Assembly: GCF_002735705.1 (NCBI RefSeq)
Contig: NZ_PDZL01000007.1
Span: forward strand, 1-64,000
Origin: Janthinobacterium sp. BJB426
GTDB taxonomy: Bacteria; Pseudomonadota; Gammaproteobacteria; Burkholderiales; Burkholderiaceae_D
Length of the DNA stretch: 64,000 bases
Reading direction: 5' to 3'
Translations under genes and position numbers: made by a program
In this document: one piece after another, positions 45,985 to 56,356 of the stretch
How the letters are laid out: each line of letters begins with the position of its first letter
Position numbering within the stretch: the first letter of the stretch is position 1
The notes under the pieces: generated by a model
Database searches by the model: none
Seen by the model: the letters and a program-made list of their open reading frames with translations, nothing else
Told to the model about the DNA's origin: nothing

Positions 45985-48282
45985 ATGGCGACTATGCGGA
46001 ATGTATCTTGGGGCAACACTTATTGGAGTCGGGTATCGAATTGGCTGGTCTTGCTGGCGCTGGGCACCTTGCTGGCCGCGTGTGGCGGCGGTGGTGGTGA
46101 TCCCACCATCGATGGCGGCAGCAGTGGCGGCACGACGGGTGGCGTGGCCGCGACGGTCACGGTAAGCCTGTTTAACGCTGCTGGCCAGCCTGGCAGTACG
46201 CTAAGCAGCACGACGCCGCTGACGGCCAAGGCGCTCGTCAACGATAAAAATGGCGTTCCCGTCAGCAATGCCGTGGTCACGTTTTCGGCCGATGCCACGC
46301 TGGTAACGTTGTCGTCGACCAACGGCACGGCACTGACCGATGCCAAGGGCTATGCCAGCATCACCATTTCGGCCTTGAATGCGACGGTCACCGGCGCGGG
46401 CAAGCTGACGGCGACTGTCGCGGCGGGTACCGCCACGGTAAGCGGCGACGCGAGCTATGCGATCAAGACGGAGCAGGCTGCGGGTGCAAAAATGACGCTG
46501 TCGCTGCTCAACGGCGGCAGCGCCAGTAACGCGCTGTCGAGCGCGACTCCGCTGACGGCCAAGGCCGTAGTCACCGATCTGAGCGGGAAACCGATCAGCG
46601 GTGCGCTGGTATTGTTTTCTACCGACAACGCTTTGGCCACGCTGTCGTCCTCGACGGGCACGGCGCTGACTGACGACAATGGCATGGCCAGCGTCATCTT
46701 GCGGCCAGTCAGCCTGCTGGTCAGTGGTGCCAGTACATTGCAGGCCACCACCAGCGTCAATGGCGCCACCGCCAATAGCCAGGCCAACTATGTGCTCGGG
46801 GCCACCGAATTGTTTGCGTTGAACTTGACATTCCTGCCGAATAGTATCGCTGCGTATGGCTCCACGACCATGTCGGTGGATATCTATTCCGGCGATATTA
46901 TGACGGGCGGAACCCCATACCTGGGGCCTGGCGCGACGGTCCGATTTAGCTCGCCCTGCATTTTGGCAGGAAAGGCCAGTGTGGCAACGGACGTTGCTGC
47001 CAATAACGGCAAGGCAACGGTCGTGTATCGCGATCTCGGTTGCAGCAACACCGACAAGATCAATGCCAGCGTGGTTGGCAGTAACAGCGCCACGCACTCG
47101 TCCCTGCCTGTTGGCTCCCCCGCGCCGGCATCGATACAGCTGTCAGCCGTCAGCCCGGCAGGCAAGTCCATCGTGATCAAGGGACAGGGCGGCCTGCTGC
47201 GCACGGAAACTGCGACGCTCACGTTCCGCGTGTTCGACACCTTTAACAAGCCGCTTGCCGGCCAGGATGTGACGTTCTCGCTGGACGACGGGGCTGCCGT
47301 CACCCTCAATAAGTTGACGGACACCACCGATGCCAATGGCGAGGTCATTACCACGGTCAATTCCGGTACTACGCCGACCACGTTCCGCGTGAAGGCGGCA
47401 CTGAAATCCTCGCCGTATATGAATACGTATTCCGACTCCATCCTCGTCACGACCGGCAAGCCCGTGCAGTCGGGATTCTCGATCAGCGTGGGCAAGTCGA
47501 ATGTGGAAGGCTGGTCGTATGACAGTACCTTGAACACGCCGGCGACCACTGTCACGGTGTTGCTGGCCGACCAGGCGGGCAATCCTGTTCCTGACGGTAC
47601 GCCCGTCGCATTCCAGAGCAGCCTGGGCGCCATTGGATCGTCCAGCATGGGCGGGTGCATCACCTCCAATGGCGGTTGCTCGGTCGACTTCCGCAGCCAG
47701 GAGCCGCGCACGGCAAGCAATCCTCCCGTCACGCCCTGCAATGATGTCAGCAATGGCGGTACGGCAGACAAACCATGGCCAGGCCTGGCGTTGATCTGTG
47801 CCAGCACGACCGACGGCAGCAAGCCGCTGTTTGTCAGAACGGCCATTTTCCTGAGCGGCAGTCACGCCGAGAATGTCACATTGCTCGATGGCGCACATAG
47901 CGTCAGTCTCGACGGCAGCGCCTATGATCTGGGCACCGTGAAGGCTGCGGATGTGCGTCAATTCAGTGTGCGGCTCAGCGATGCACGCCAGAATCCCATG
48001 CCTTCCGGCAGCACGGTGTCGATTGCCAACATGGTCAACGGTAGCGCCACCATATCGCCCACCAGCGTGCAAAATGTCTTCCCGCATAACGCCTTCGGTG
48101 TCGATGACAGGACCGGAAGCAACATTCAGGGTAACCAGGGAAGCTGGCATGCCGTTACAATTAACAGCCTGACGCCGACCAGCTGTACGATCCCGTTGAC
48201 CAGCACGTTTAATTTGACGGTGACCACGCCGCTGGGCAATACCACCAGTTATCCGTTTAAACTGGCATTCTCTTGTCCTTGA
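45985..48282 (+). CDS. Ig-like (Big) repeat surface lipoprotein
   Basis: The 765-residue protein has a lipoprotein signal (VLLALGTLLAAC, with Cys33), then a Gly-rich spacer and tandem Ig-like repeats of about 105 residues. Two of them are close copies: STTPLTAKALVNDKNGVPVS with TALTDAKGYASITI, and SATPLTAKAVVTDLSGKPIS with TALTDDNGMASVIL. At least two more divergent units follow (QDVTFSLDDGAAVTLNKLTD; GNPVPDGTPVAFQSSLGAIG). Bacterial Ig-like domains of this sort occur in adhesins of the invasin type. It lies between pilQ and aroKB, where other Betaproteobacteria have nothing. A link to pilus function is conjecture. Confidence 0.8.
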   Translation: MATMRNVSWGNTYWSRVSNWLVLLALGTLLAACGGGGGDPTIDGGSSGGTTGGVAATVTVSLFNAAGQPGSTLSSTTPLTAKALVNDKNGVPVSNAVVTFSADATLVTLSSTNGTALTDAKGYASITISALNATVTGAGKLTATVAAGTATVSGDASYAIKTEQAAGAKMTLSLLNGGSASNALSSATPLTAKAVVTDLSGKPISGALVLFSTDNALATLSSSTGTALTDDNGMASVILRPVSLLVSGASTLQATTSVNGATANSQANYVLGATELFALNLTFLPNSIAAYGSTTMSVDIYSGDIMTGGTPYLGPGATVRFSSPCILAGKASVATDVAANNGKATVVYRDLGCSNTDKINASVVGSNSATHSSLPVGSPAPASIQLSAVSPAGKSIVIKGQGGLLRTETATLTFRVFDTFNKPLAGQDVTFSLDDGAAVTLNKLTDTTDANGEVITTVNSGTTPTTFRVKAALKSSPYMNTYSDSILVTTGKPVQSGFSISVGKSNVEGWSYDSTLNTPATTVTVLLADQAGNPVPDGTPVAFQSSLGAIGSSSMGGCITSNGGCSVDFRSQEPRTASNPPVTPCNDVSNGGTADKPWPGLALICASTTDGSKPLFVRTAIFLSGSHAENVTLLDGAHSVSLDGSAYDLGTVKAADVRQFSVRLSDARQNPMPSGSTVSIANMVNGSATISPTSVQNVFPHNAFGVDDRTGSNIQGNQGSWHAVTINSLTPTSCTIPLTSTFNLTVTTPLGNTTSYPFKLAFSCP

Positions 48283-48357
48283 CGCTAGGGGAACGGGCAG
48301 TACTGCGCAGGGGGCAGGCTGCTCGTGGTGTGCGTTTATTTTCTGATTGATATAAAA

Positions 48358-50019
48358 GTGTCCGAAATTTCCAACAGTAATATCTTTCTTGTCGGCCTCA
48401 TGGGCGCAGGCAAAACCACGATCGGGCGAATCCTGGCCCGCAAGCTGGGCTTGCGCTTTGTCGATTCCGACCACGAAATCGAGGCACGCACGGGGGCGAC
48501 CATCCCGTGGATCTTTGAAATCGAGGGCGAGGCCAGCTTTCGCCGGCGCGAGGCCGAGGTCATTCGCGACCTGAGCGCCCAGGAAGGCATCGTCATGGCC
48601 ACGGGCGGCGGGGCCATCCTCAACGCCGACAGCCGGGCCTACCTGAAGGAACGGGGCACGGTCGTCTACCTGCGCGCCAGCGTCAGCAACATCCTGGCGC
48701 GTACCAGCCATGACAAGAACCGCCCCCTGCTGCAGACGGCCGACCCGCGCCGCAAGCTGGAAGAATTGACGTCGCAGCGCGAACCCCATTACATGGAAGT
48801 GGCCGACATTGTGATCGACACGGGCCGTCCTAACGTACAATCGATGGTTCAGACCATCCTGATGCAGCTGGCCAGCCTCGAATGCGAGGCTTCGCCCAAC
48901 TGCGTCATTCATGCAGAGCCTTCGATGAACGAGCAATCCAAAATGTTGTTGAGCGTAGACCTCGACGAACGCAGTTATCCGATCGCCATCGGTCCCGGCC
49001 TGCTGGCCGACGCCGATGCGCTGCTGCGCCATATCAGCGGCCACAAGGTGGCCATCGTCACCAATACTACCGTCGCGCCCCTGTACCTGGGCCGCCTGCA
49101 GGCGGCGCTGGCCAGCGATGGCCGCGAAGTGATCAGCATCGTCCTGCCTGACGGCGAAGAGTATAAAAACTGGGCCAGCCTGATGCAGATCTTCGACGCG
49201 CTGCTGGCCAATAAATGCGACCGCAAGACCACCCTCGTGGCCCTGGGCGGCGGCGTGATCGGTGACCTGACCGGCTACGCGGCGGCCAGCTACATGCGCG
49301 GCATCGGCTTCGTGCAGGTGCCGACCACCTTGCTGGCGCAGGTCGATTCCTCCGTCGGCGGCAAGACGGGCATCAACCATCCGCTGGGCAAGAACATGAT
49401 CGGCGCCTTCTACCAGCCGCGCGCCGTGATCGCCGACACCTCGACCCTGGAAACCCTGCCGGCGCGCGAGCTGTCGGCGGGCCTGGCTGAAGTGATCAAG
49501 CATGGCGCCATCATCGATGCCGCGTTTTTCGACTGGATCGAGGCAAACATGGGCAAGCTGATGGCGCGCGACAAGGGCGCGCTCGCGTATGCGATCGCCC
49601 GCTCGTGCGAAATCAAGGCCGATGTGGTGCGCCAGGACGAACGCGAAGGCGGCTTGCGCGCCATCCTGAACTTCGGCCACACCTTCGGCCACGCCATTGA
49701 GGCGGGCCTGGGCTACGGCCACTGGCTGCACGGCGAAGCCGTCGGCTGCGGCATGGTGATGGCGGCCGACCTGTCCTGCCGCATGGGCTATATCGACCAG
49801 GCGGCCGTGGAGCGCGTGCGCAAGCTCGTCGCCGCCGCCGGCCTGCCGATCAAGGCGCCGGACCTCGGTGTCGAGCGCTGGCTGGAACTGATGGAAGTGG
49901 ACAAGAAGAACGAGGGCGGCGCCATCAAGTTCATCTTGCTCAAACCCTTGGGCAGCCCGAACATCACGTCCGCGCCGCACGAACTGGTGCTGGCCACCCT
50001 GGCCGCCGGAGTGGCTTGA
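48358..50019 (+). CDS. aroKB: Fused shikimate kinase / 3-dehydroquinate synthase
   Basis: One uninterrupted frame of 553 residues carries two shikimate-pathway enzymes. Residues 1-180 are AroK: P-loop GLMGAGKTT (13-21), the shikimate-binding DSDHEIE (36-42), ATGGGAIL, and the lid RPLL region. A short linker ([18 protein letters not shown]) leads to AroB (about 190-553): NAD-binding [42 protein letters not shown], metal-binding E in LAEVIKHG, and [11 protein letters not shown]. An internal ATG (48925) could give separate AroB. The start is GTG 48358, chosen for similarity to AroK N-termini, and the ribosome binding site is weak. The product is cytoplasmic. dgt follows after two bases. Confidence 0.9.
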   Translation: MSEISNSNIFLVGLMGAGKTTIGRILARKLGLRFVDSDHEIEARTGATIPWIFEIEGEASFRRREAEVIRDLSAQEGIVMATGGGAILNADSRAYLKERGTVVYLRASVSNILARTSHDKNRPLLQTADPRRKLEELTSQREPHYMEVADIVIDTGRPNVQSMVQTILMQLASLECEASPNCVIHAEPSMNEQSKMLLSVDLDERSYPIAIGPGLLADADALLRHISGHKVAIVTNTTVAPLYLGRLQAALASDGREVISIVLPDGEEYKNWASLMQIFDALLANKCDRKTTLVALGGGVIGDLTGYAAASYMRGIGFVQVPTTLLAQVDSSVGGKTGINHPLGKNMIGAFYQPRAVIADTSTLETLPARELSAGLAEVIKHGAIIDAAFFDWIEANMGKLMARDKGALAYAIARSCEIKADVVRQDEREGGLRAILNFGHTFGHAIEAGLGYGHWLHGEAVGCGMVMAADLSCRMGYIDQAAVERVRKLVAAAGLPIKAPDLGVERWLELMEVDKKNEGGAIKFILLKPLGSPNITSAPHELVLATLAAGVA

Positions 50020-50021
50020 TC

Positions 50022-51158
50022 ATGATGCCCGAAGACTTCCTCGCTCCGTATGCGGCCCATTCGGCACAGGGGCAGGGACGTCGCTTTGCCGAGGCGCCGC
50101 ACGCCTCGCGCAGCCAGTTCCAGCGCGACCGCGACCGCATCATCCATTCCTCGGCCTTCCGCCGCCTCGAATACAAGACGCAGGTGTTCCTCAACCACGA
50201 GGGAGATTTGTTCCGCACGCGCCTGACGCACAGCCTGGAAGTGGCGCAAGTGGGGCGTTCCATCGCGCGCAACCTGCGCCTGAACGAAGACCTGGTCGAA
50301 GCCATCGCGCTCGCGCATGACCTGGGCCACACACCGTTCGGCCACGTGGGCCAGGACGTGCTCAATGAATGCATGCAGGCGCACGGCGGCTTCGAGCACA
50401 ACCTGCAAAGCCTGCGCGTGGTCGACACGCTGGAAGAGCACTACGGCGCCTTCGATGGCTTGAACCTGATGTTCGAGACGCGCGAAGGCATATTAAAACA
50501 CTGCTCGCTGGCGCATGCGCGCGAACTGGGCCCGGTGGCACAGCGCTTCATCGACCGCACGCAACCGACCCTGGAAGCGCAGCTGACCAACCTGGCCGAC
50601 GAAATCGCCTACAACAGCCACGATATCGATGATGGCTTGCGTTCCGGCCTGATCACCATCGCCCAGCTGGAAGAGGTGGAATTCTTCGGCCGTCTGTGGC
50701 GCGAGGTGCAGCAGGCGTTTCCCGGCCTGTCCGGCCGGCGCGCCATTTACGAAACCCTGCGCCGCCTGATCACGGCCCTGGCCGACGATCTGATCGTCAC
50801 ATCGAATGCGTTGATCCTCGACGCGGCGCCGCGCGACGTCAGCGAAGTGCGCGCCAGTGCCCCACTGATCCGTTTTTCGGATGCCATGCGCAAGGATGCG
50901 ACGGAACTGAAACGCTTTTTAAGGGCGAACCTGTACCGCCATTACCAGGTCAACCGCATGCGCGTCAAAGCGAGCCGCATCGTGCGCGAACTGTACGACA
51001 GCTTCATGGCCGAACCTGCCCTGCTGCCGCCCGACTATCAACTCAAGGATGGCGACGTCACGCACCAGGCGCGCAAGATCGCCGACTACATCGCCGGCAT
51101 GACAGACCGCTACGCGATTCGCGAGCACCGCAGGCTGTATTCGCTCGACGAGCTGTAA
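50022..51158 (+). CDS. dgt: Deoxyguanosinetriphosphate triphosphohydrolase-like dNTPase
   Basis: The enzyme removes triphosphate from dNTPs and affects nucleotide pools and phage defence in some bacteria. The 378-residue product has the HD-domain metal residues in [16 protein letters not shown] and [14 protein letters not shown], and the family block [21 protein letters not shown] (in part). GGAG overlapping the aroKB end serves the ATGs at 50022 and 50025. It is probably co-transcribed with aroKB. Confidence 0.93.
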   Translation: MMPEDFLAPYAAHSAQGQGRRFAEAPHASRSQFQRDRDRIIHSSAFRRLEYKTQVFLNHEGDLFRTRLTHSLEVAQVGRSIARNLRLNEDLVEAIALAHDLGHTPFGHVGQDVLNECMQAHGGFEHNLQSLRVVDTLEEHYGAFDGLNLMFETREGILKHCSLAHARELGPVAQRFIDRTQPTLEAQLTNLADEIAYNSHDIDDGLRSGLITIAQLEEVEFFGRLWREVQQAFPGLSGRRAIYETLRRLITALADDLIVTSNALILDAAPRDVSEVRASAPLIRFSDAMRKDATELKRFLRANLYRHYQVNRMRVKASRIVRELYDSFMAEPALLPPDYQLKDGDVTHQARKIADYIAGMTDRYAIREHRRLYSLDEL

Positions 51159-51303
51159 GCGCATTACCCCCATTCCTCTCCTCTGTCAATTGGCATGATC
51201 ATCTAGGTCCCCACCCGATCACCCCAATATCCCCGCAGCACCTTCTTTTCTATCATGGCAGCAAGTCAACAAGGGCTTGCCGCCCATAGTCAAGGAGAGT
51301 GTC

Positions 51304-52014
51304 ATGATTGAATCGCGCCGCAGTTTCTTGCGCGCCTTGCCAGCCGTAACCATCGGGGCGGCCATCGCGCCGCTGCCCAGCAAGGCCGCAACGAAGGGCG
51401 AAGGCGGCCAGCGCTGGGCGATGGTGGTCGATGTGCAGAAATGCATCGGTTGCCAGGCTTGCACGGTCTCTTGCATCATGGAAAACGCCGTGCCGGAAAA
51501 CAGCTTCCGCACCGTCGTCTCGACCTATGAAGTCAAGGAAGAAAACCGCTGCGGCACCTATATGCTGCCACGGCTGTGCAACCACTGCGCCAATCCCCCC
51601 TGCATTCCCGTCTGTCCCGTGGGCGCCACCTTTCAGCGCAAGGATGGCGTCGTCGTCGTCGATGGCGACCGCTGCGTGGGCTGCGCCTACTGCGTGCAGG
51701 CGTGCCCGTACGACGCGCGCTTCATCAACCACGAAACGGGCAAGGCCGACAAATGCACGTTCTGCGCGCACCGGGTCGACGAAGGCTTGCTGCCGGCCTG
51801 CGTGGAAACCTGCGTGGGCGGCGCGCGCATCTTCGGCGACCTGAATGACCCGGAAAGCATGGTGCACCAGCTGCTGACCGAGAACAAGGTGAAGGTGCTG
51901 AAACCCGAGCAGGACACCCAGCCCCACGTGTTCTACCTGGGACTGGACACGCGCTTCGCCGGCCACGTCGAAGGCGAAGCGACTCTTTGGCAACCGAGCA
52001 AACACGGGAAATAA
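51304..52014 (+). CDS. ttrB: TtrB, tetrathionate reductase iron-sulfur subunit
   Basis: TtrB carries electrons from TtrC to TtrA in periplasmic tetrathionate reduction. The 236-residue protein has a twin-arginine signal (ESRRSFLRALPAVTIG) and four clusters' worth of cysteines: CIGCQACTVSC (47-57), CNHCANPPCIPVCP, CVGCAYCVQACP, and CTFCAHRVDEGLLPACVETC. AAGGAGAG fits the ATG at 51304. Related polysulfide and DMSO reductase subunits look similar. The TtrB name relies on the adjoining TtrA-like protein and the TtrSR pair. Confidence 0.87.
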   Translation: MIESRRSFLRALPAVTIGAAIAPLPSKAATKGEGGQRWAMVVDVQKCIGCQACTVSCIMENAVPENSFRTVVSTYEVKEENRCGTYMLPRLCNHCANPPCIPVCPVGATFQRKDGVVVVDGDRCVGCAYCVQACPYDARFINHETGKADKCTFCAHRVDEGLLPACVETCVGGARIFGDLNDPESMVHQLLTENKVKVLKPEQDTQPHVFYLGLDTRFAGHVEGEATLWQPSKHGK

Positions 52015-52017
52015 ACC

Positions 52018-53124
52018 ATGGACAGCCACATCACCGAAATTCTCAACGTCACGCGCGAGGCGGCATGGCTGCCGTGGGCGGTGCAGTATTTTTTCCTCAT
52101 CGGCCTCAGTTACGGCAGCTTCATGCTGACCCTGCCGTACTTCGTTTTCGGCCGCAAGGCGTATGAACGCCTGGGGCGCATCGCGCTGCTGGCCTCCCTC
52201 GTCTGCGGCATGACGGCGCCCGTGGCGCTGCTGGCCGACCTGCACGGGCCGGGTCGCTTCTACCATTTCTATATTTACTTCCAGCCGCAGTCGTGGATGT
52301 CGTGGGGCTCGTTCTTCATTCCCCTGTATCTGGGCTGTCTGATGCTGTACGCGTGGCTGGCGCTGCGCGTGGACTTCGCCACGCGGGGGCAGGGACAGGA
52401 CCGTCTGGCCTTCCTTTACCGCTTGGCCGGGCGCGGTGGCGCCGCATCGCGCAAGGCCATCGTCACCGCCGCCGCTTTCACCTTGCTGGCCGCCTTCGTG
52501 GTGGGACTGTACACGGGCATGGAAGTGATGGTGGTGCGTGCCAGGCCCCTGTGGTTCACGCCATTCCTGCCGGCGCAATTTGCCGCCACGGCATTCGTGG
52601 GAGCGGTGGGTCTGGCGCTGCTGTTCAACCGCTTCCTGCCGGGTCGCGACAAGGCGCTGGAAGTGTCGCTGAACCGGGCGTTGGCCCTGTCGCTGGCGCT
52701 GGTGCTGGCCCTGGGCGGCGGCTGGCTGTTCGTGAGCCTCTCTGGCGTGAGCGCCAGCCACAGCATGGCCTTTACCCAGGTGGCTGGCATGCCGCAATGG
52801 CAGTTCACGGCCGTCTGGGCCGTGCTGTCGTCCATCGTGCCGATGGCGCTGGCCATCTGGCGCCCGGCCACGAGCGGCCTGGCCAATGGCCTGATCGCGC
52901 TGCATAGCGCCTGGATGATGCGCTGGACGATTTTCATCGGCGGCCAGACGATCCCGAAAACGGGCGCCGGCCTGTATGACTACCACCTGCCGATGGGGAA
53001 CGATGGCTTGATGGGGATTGTCGGCACGGCCGGCCTGTGGATCGCGCTGCTGTTGCTGATGCTGGAATTTTTGCCATGGGCGGGACGCATGCTGCGCAAC
53101 CGTCCCGCCATGGCCACGCACTGA
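52018..53124 (+). CDS. ttrC: TtrC, NrfD-family quinol dehydrogenase membrane subunit
   Basis: TtrC oxidises membrane quinol and hands electrons to TtrB. The 368-residue product has about nine helices of the NrfD/PsrC family. The N-terminal segment AWLPWAVQYFFLIGLSYGSFML is typical. ttrA follows after ten bases, and ttrB ends three bases upstream. No heme motif is visible. Confidence 0.85.
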   Translation: MDSHITEILNVTREAAWLPWAVQYFFLIGLSYGSFMLTLPYFVFGRKAYERLGRIALLASLVCGMTAPVALLADLHGPGRFYHFYIYFQPQSWMSWGSFFIPLYLGCLMLYAWLALRVDFATRGQGQDRLAFLYRLAGRGGAASRKAIVTAAAFTLLAAFVVGLYTGMEVMVVRARPLWFTPFLPAQFAATAFVGAVGLALLFNRFLPGRDKALEVSLNRALALSLALVLALGGGWLFVSLSGVSASHSMAFTQVAGMPQWQFTAVWAVLSSIVPMALAIWRPATSGLANGLIALHSAWMMRWTIFIGGQTIPKTGAGLYDYHLPMGNDGLMGIVGTAGLWIALLLLMLEFLPWAGRMLRNRPAMATH

Positions 53125-53134
53125 GGAGTCAAAA

Positions 53135-56100
53135 ATGAACGAACGCACAAACAACGACGACCGCAACGACGGCCCTGAAGACGAAAACGAAAAGCGCCGC
53201 AAGCTGCTGCGCTACGGCGCCATCGGCGGCGGCCTGGCCGCGTTTGCCGCCAGCTTTTCCACCACGGCCGGCCGCATGGTCGACCACGCGCTGGGCAAGG
53301 ACAAGCCTGTGCAGAAACTACATGGCAATTCCCTGCCGCCCGAGTTTTCCGTCGACACGGCCACGGGCAAGCTGACCGTCAATCCGGACCAGCAGGTCAG
53401 CTACACCATGTGCATGGGCTGCACCACGTTTTGCGGCGTGCGCGTGCGCCTCGATAAAAGAAGCGGCAAGGTCTTGCGCGTGGCGGGCAACCCATACAGC
53501 CCCCTGTCGGCCGACCCGGCGCTGCCATATCAAACCTCGATACGCGACAGCTTTGTGTCGCTGTCGCGCTTCCAGGAAAAGGGTTTGAAAGGGCGCTCCA
53601 CCGCTTGCGGCCGCGGCAACGGCGTGCTGGAACAGATGGAGTCGCCGTTCCGCGTGCTGGCACCCATGAAGCGCGTGGGTCCGCGCGGCGGCGGCCAGTG
53701 GGAGCCGATCGCTTTTGACCAGTTGGTCAAGGAAGTGACGGAAGGCGGCGACCTGTTTGGCGAAGGCCATGTGCAGGGACTGCGCGCCTTGCGCGAGCTG
53801 GAAAAGCCGATCGATCCGGCGCAGCCGGAACTGGGCCCGCAAGTCAATCAGGTGGGCCTGATGTGCAGCACCGATGATGGCCGCCTGGCGTTCGGCACGC
53901 GCTTTTTCAAGCAGTCGTACGGCAGTCTGAACCTGGTCAACCACGGCTCGTATTGCGGCGGCGCCTACCGCAGCGGCTCGGGCGCCATGTTCGGCGACAT
54001 GAAGAAAATGCCGCACGCGAAAGTGGATCTGGAAAACACGGAGTTCTGCATTTTCGTCGGCACGGCGCCGGGCAATGCGGGCAACCCGTTCAAACGCCAG
54101 GGCACCTTGATCGCCAAGGCACGTTCCGGCAAGCGCGAATTCAGCTACGTCGTCGTCGACCCCGTGCTGACGAATGCGGACAGCCTGGCCGCGGGCGACC
54201 GCAGCCGCTGGGTGCCGATCAAGCCGGGCACGGATGGCGCGCTGGCCATGGCAATGATCCGCTGGATCATTGAGCACGAACGCTATGACCGCAACTTCCT
54301 CGTCCAGCCGAATCTGAAGGTGGCGGAAGCGGCGGGCGAAGCCGCCTGGTGCAACGCCACGCACCTGATCATCAACGAGAAGGGCCACGCGCGCGACGGC
54401 CGCTACCTGCGCGCGTCGGACATCGGCGCCGTGGAGCTGGCGGAAGAAGAGCGCTACAAGGATGGCGACGCCTACTGCGTGATCGACGCCGCCACGCAAG
54501 CCATCGTGCCGCACAATGCCGCCAAGGGAGAAGGGCGTTTGTTCTTCGACGGCCCGCTGGACGTGCTTGGCGCGCCGCTGCACCTGAAGACGGCCATGAC
54601 GATGCTGAACGAGGAAGCGCAGCGCCACAGCATGGACGAATACTCGGCTGCCTGTGGCATCGGGCGCGACATCATCGAAGGCTTGGCGCAGGAACTGACC
54701 AGCCATGGCAAGCGCGCGGCCGTCAATGCGCACGGCGGCATGATGTCGGGCGCCGGGTTTTATAACGCGTATGCGCTGGTCATGCTCAATACCCTGATCG
54801 GCAATTTGAACCGCAAGGGCGGCACCCTCGTCAATGGCGGCAGCTTCAAGGATGCGGGACCCGGTCCGCGCTACAACCTCGAGAGTTTCGACGGCGAGAT
54901 CAAGGCGGCCGGCATGCCGATAGGGCGCAATGTGCCGTATGAAAAAACGTCGGAATTCAAGCTGAAGAAAGAAGCGGGCAAGGCGTATCCGGCCAAGGCG
55001 CCGTGGTATCCGAATGCGCCCGCGCTGGCGACCGAATGGCTTACCAGCGCCATGAACGGCTATCCGTATACCTTGAAGGCGCTGATCCTGTGGAGCTGCA
55101 ATCCCGTCTACGGCATCACTGGCTTGCGCGCGCAGATCGGCAAGGAACTGGCCGATCCGAAGAAGATTCCCCTTATCGTCGCCATCGACCCCTTCATCAA
55201 TGAAAGCTCGGCGTTTGCCGACTACCTGCTGCCCGATACCTTGTTGTATGAAAGCTGGGGCTGGGCCGGCGCCTGGGGCGGCATGCCCGTCAAAATGAGC
55301 ACGGCACGCTGGCCCGTGGTCGAACCGCGCGTGCAAAAGACGCCGGACGGCCAGACCATCTGCATGGAATCGTTCTTCATCGCGCTGGCGAAAACGATGG
55401 CCTTGCCCGGCTTTGGCCCGGACGCATTGCAAGACATGGATGGCCAGCGCTTCCCCCTGCAGCGCGCGGAAGACTGGTATCTGCGCGGCGGCGCCAACAT
55501 CGCCTGGCAAGGGAAAACGTCCGTGCCTGACGCCAGCGACGACGATATCGACCTGTCCGGCGTGGCGCGCATCCGCCCCGAACTGGAGCGCACCCTGAAG
55601 CCGGAAGAGTGGCGCAAGGTGGCCTTCATGCTGGCGCGGGGAGGCCGCTACCAGAGCTATGGCGAGATGTTCGGCCTGCGCCTGCCGCCAGCGGCGAATG
55701 CCAAGGCACCGGCAGCTCCTGCACCTGTGATCGACGAGACGCCATATCCGCAGGACTGGTCCACGCACCGCTATCTGAAACCGATGATGCTGTACAACGA
55801 GGGCCTGGGTGTGAGCAAGAATAGCCTGAGCGGCAAGCGTTTTCCTGGTACGCCCGCGTGGCGGGTCGCGGCGTTTGCCGACGGCACGCCCGTGCGCAAG
55901 ACTTATCCGGCCAGCGAATGGCCGTTCGAGCTGATCAGTTTTAAATCCGCGCTGCAAAACTCGTACAGCATCGGCGCGCGGCGTTTGCGCGGCATCCACC
56001 CCGACAACCCGGTCGCTGTGCACCCCGACGATGCGGCGCGCCTGAAGCTGCAAAATGGCGATACCATTTACCTGGAAACGCCGGGCGGCAGGGCCAGGGC

Positions 56101-56356
56101 CACGGTAATGCTGCGCCATGGCGTGCAGCGGGGCGTGATCGCCATCGAACACGGTTTCGGCCACAAGGAGCACGGCGCGCGCGCCCACCGTATCGGCAAG
56201 TCGCGCCAGCCCGATGAACCGGCCATCGGCGCCGGCATCAACCTCAACGACCTGGGCTTGACGGATCCGAGCCGCGGCGACAAGAACGTGTTTGTCGATC
56301 CCGTCTCGGGCACGTCAGTGCGGCAGGGACTGCCGGCGCGCATCGTGCGGGCTTAA
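53135..56356 (+). CDS. ttrA: TtrA, tetrathionate reductase molybdopterin subunit
   Basis: TtrA holds the bis-MGD cofactor and reduces tetrathionate to thiosulfate. The 1073-residue product has a twin-arginine signal (KRRKLLRYGAIGGG), a [4Fe-4S] site C93-x2-C96-x3-C100 with C158 in STACGRGNG, and a candidate Mo ligand C274 in NHGSYCGGAYRSGSG. The C-terminal domain includes the molybdopterin-dinucleotide-binding fold (IHPDNPVAVHPDDAARLKLQ). Length and motifs match TtrA better than phs/psr subunits. The stop overlaps the convergent ttrR stop by four bases. The extreme length of the antisense open frame here is only a GC effect. Confidence 0.88.
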   Translation: MNERTNNDDRNDGPEDENEKRRKLLRYGAIGGGLAAFAASFSTTAGRMVDHALGKDKPVQKLHGNSLPPEFSVDTATGKLTVNPDQQVSYTMCMGCTTFCGVRVRLDKRSGKVLRVAGNPYSPLSADPALPYQTSIRDSFVSLSRFQEKGLKGRSTACGRGNGVLEQMESPFRVLAPMKRVGPRGGGQWEPIAFDQLVKEVTEGGDLFGEGHVQGLRALRELEKPIDPAQPELGPQVNQVGLMCSTDDGRLAFGTRFFKQSYGSLNLVNHGSYCGGAYRSGSGAMFGDMKKMPHAKVDLENTEFCIFVGTAPGNAGNPFKRQGTLIAKARSGKREFSYVVVDPVLTNADSLAAGDRSRWVPIKPGTDGALAMAMIRWIIEHERYDRNFLVQPNLKVAEAAGEAAWCNATHLIINEKGHARDGRYLRASDIGAVELAEEERYKDGDAYCVIDAATQAIVPHNAAKGEGRLFFDGPLDVLGAPLHLKTAMTMLNEEAQRHSMDEYSAACGIGRDIIEGLAQELTSHGKRAAVNAHGGMMSGAGFYNAYALVMLNTLIGNLNRKGGTLVNGGSFKDAGPGPRYNLESFDGEIKAAGMPIGRNVPYEKTSEFKLKKEAGKAYPAKAPWYPNAPALATEWLTSAMNGYPYTLKALILWSCNPVYGITGLRAQIGKELADPKKIPLIVAIDPFINESSAFADYLLPDTLLYESWGWAGAWGGMPVKMSTARWPVVEPRVQKTPDGQTICMESFFIALAKTMALPGFGPDALQDMDGQRFPLQRAEDWYLRGGANIAWQGKTSVPDASDDDIDLSGVARIRPELERTLKPEEWRKVAFMLARGGRYQSYGEMFGLRLPPAANAKAPAAPAPVIDETPYPQDWSTHRYLKPMMLYNEGLGVSKNSLSGKRFPGTPAWRVAAFADGTPVRKTYPASEWPFELISFKSALQNSYSIGARRLRGIHPDNPVAVHPDDAARLKLQNGDTIYLETPGGRARATVMLRHGVQRGVIAIEHGFGHKEHGARAHRIGKSRQPDEPAIGAGINLNDLGLTDPSRGDKNVFVDPVSGTSVRQGLPARIVRA

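Noticed and set aside
47143-49980. 945-codon open frame antisense to the Ig-like lipoprotein and aroKB
   Set aside because: It spans two unrelated sense genes and has no signal, domain or ribosome binding site. It is explained by codon bias of the sense strand.
51159-51303. FNR or sigma-54 site before ttrB
   Set aside because: No TTGAT-N4-ATCAA or GG-N10-GC pattern of adequate quality was found by eye.
53318-56188. 956-codon open frame on the minus strand, antisense to ttrA
   Set aside because: The sense frame codes for a clear molybdoenzyme with all motifs. The antisense frame is His/Arg/Ala-rich with no recognisable domain, a typical artefact of high GC at third positions.
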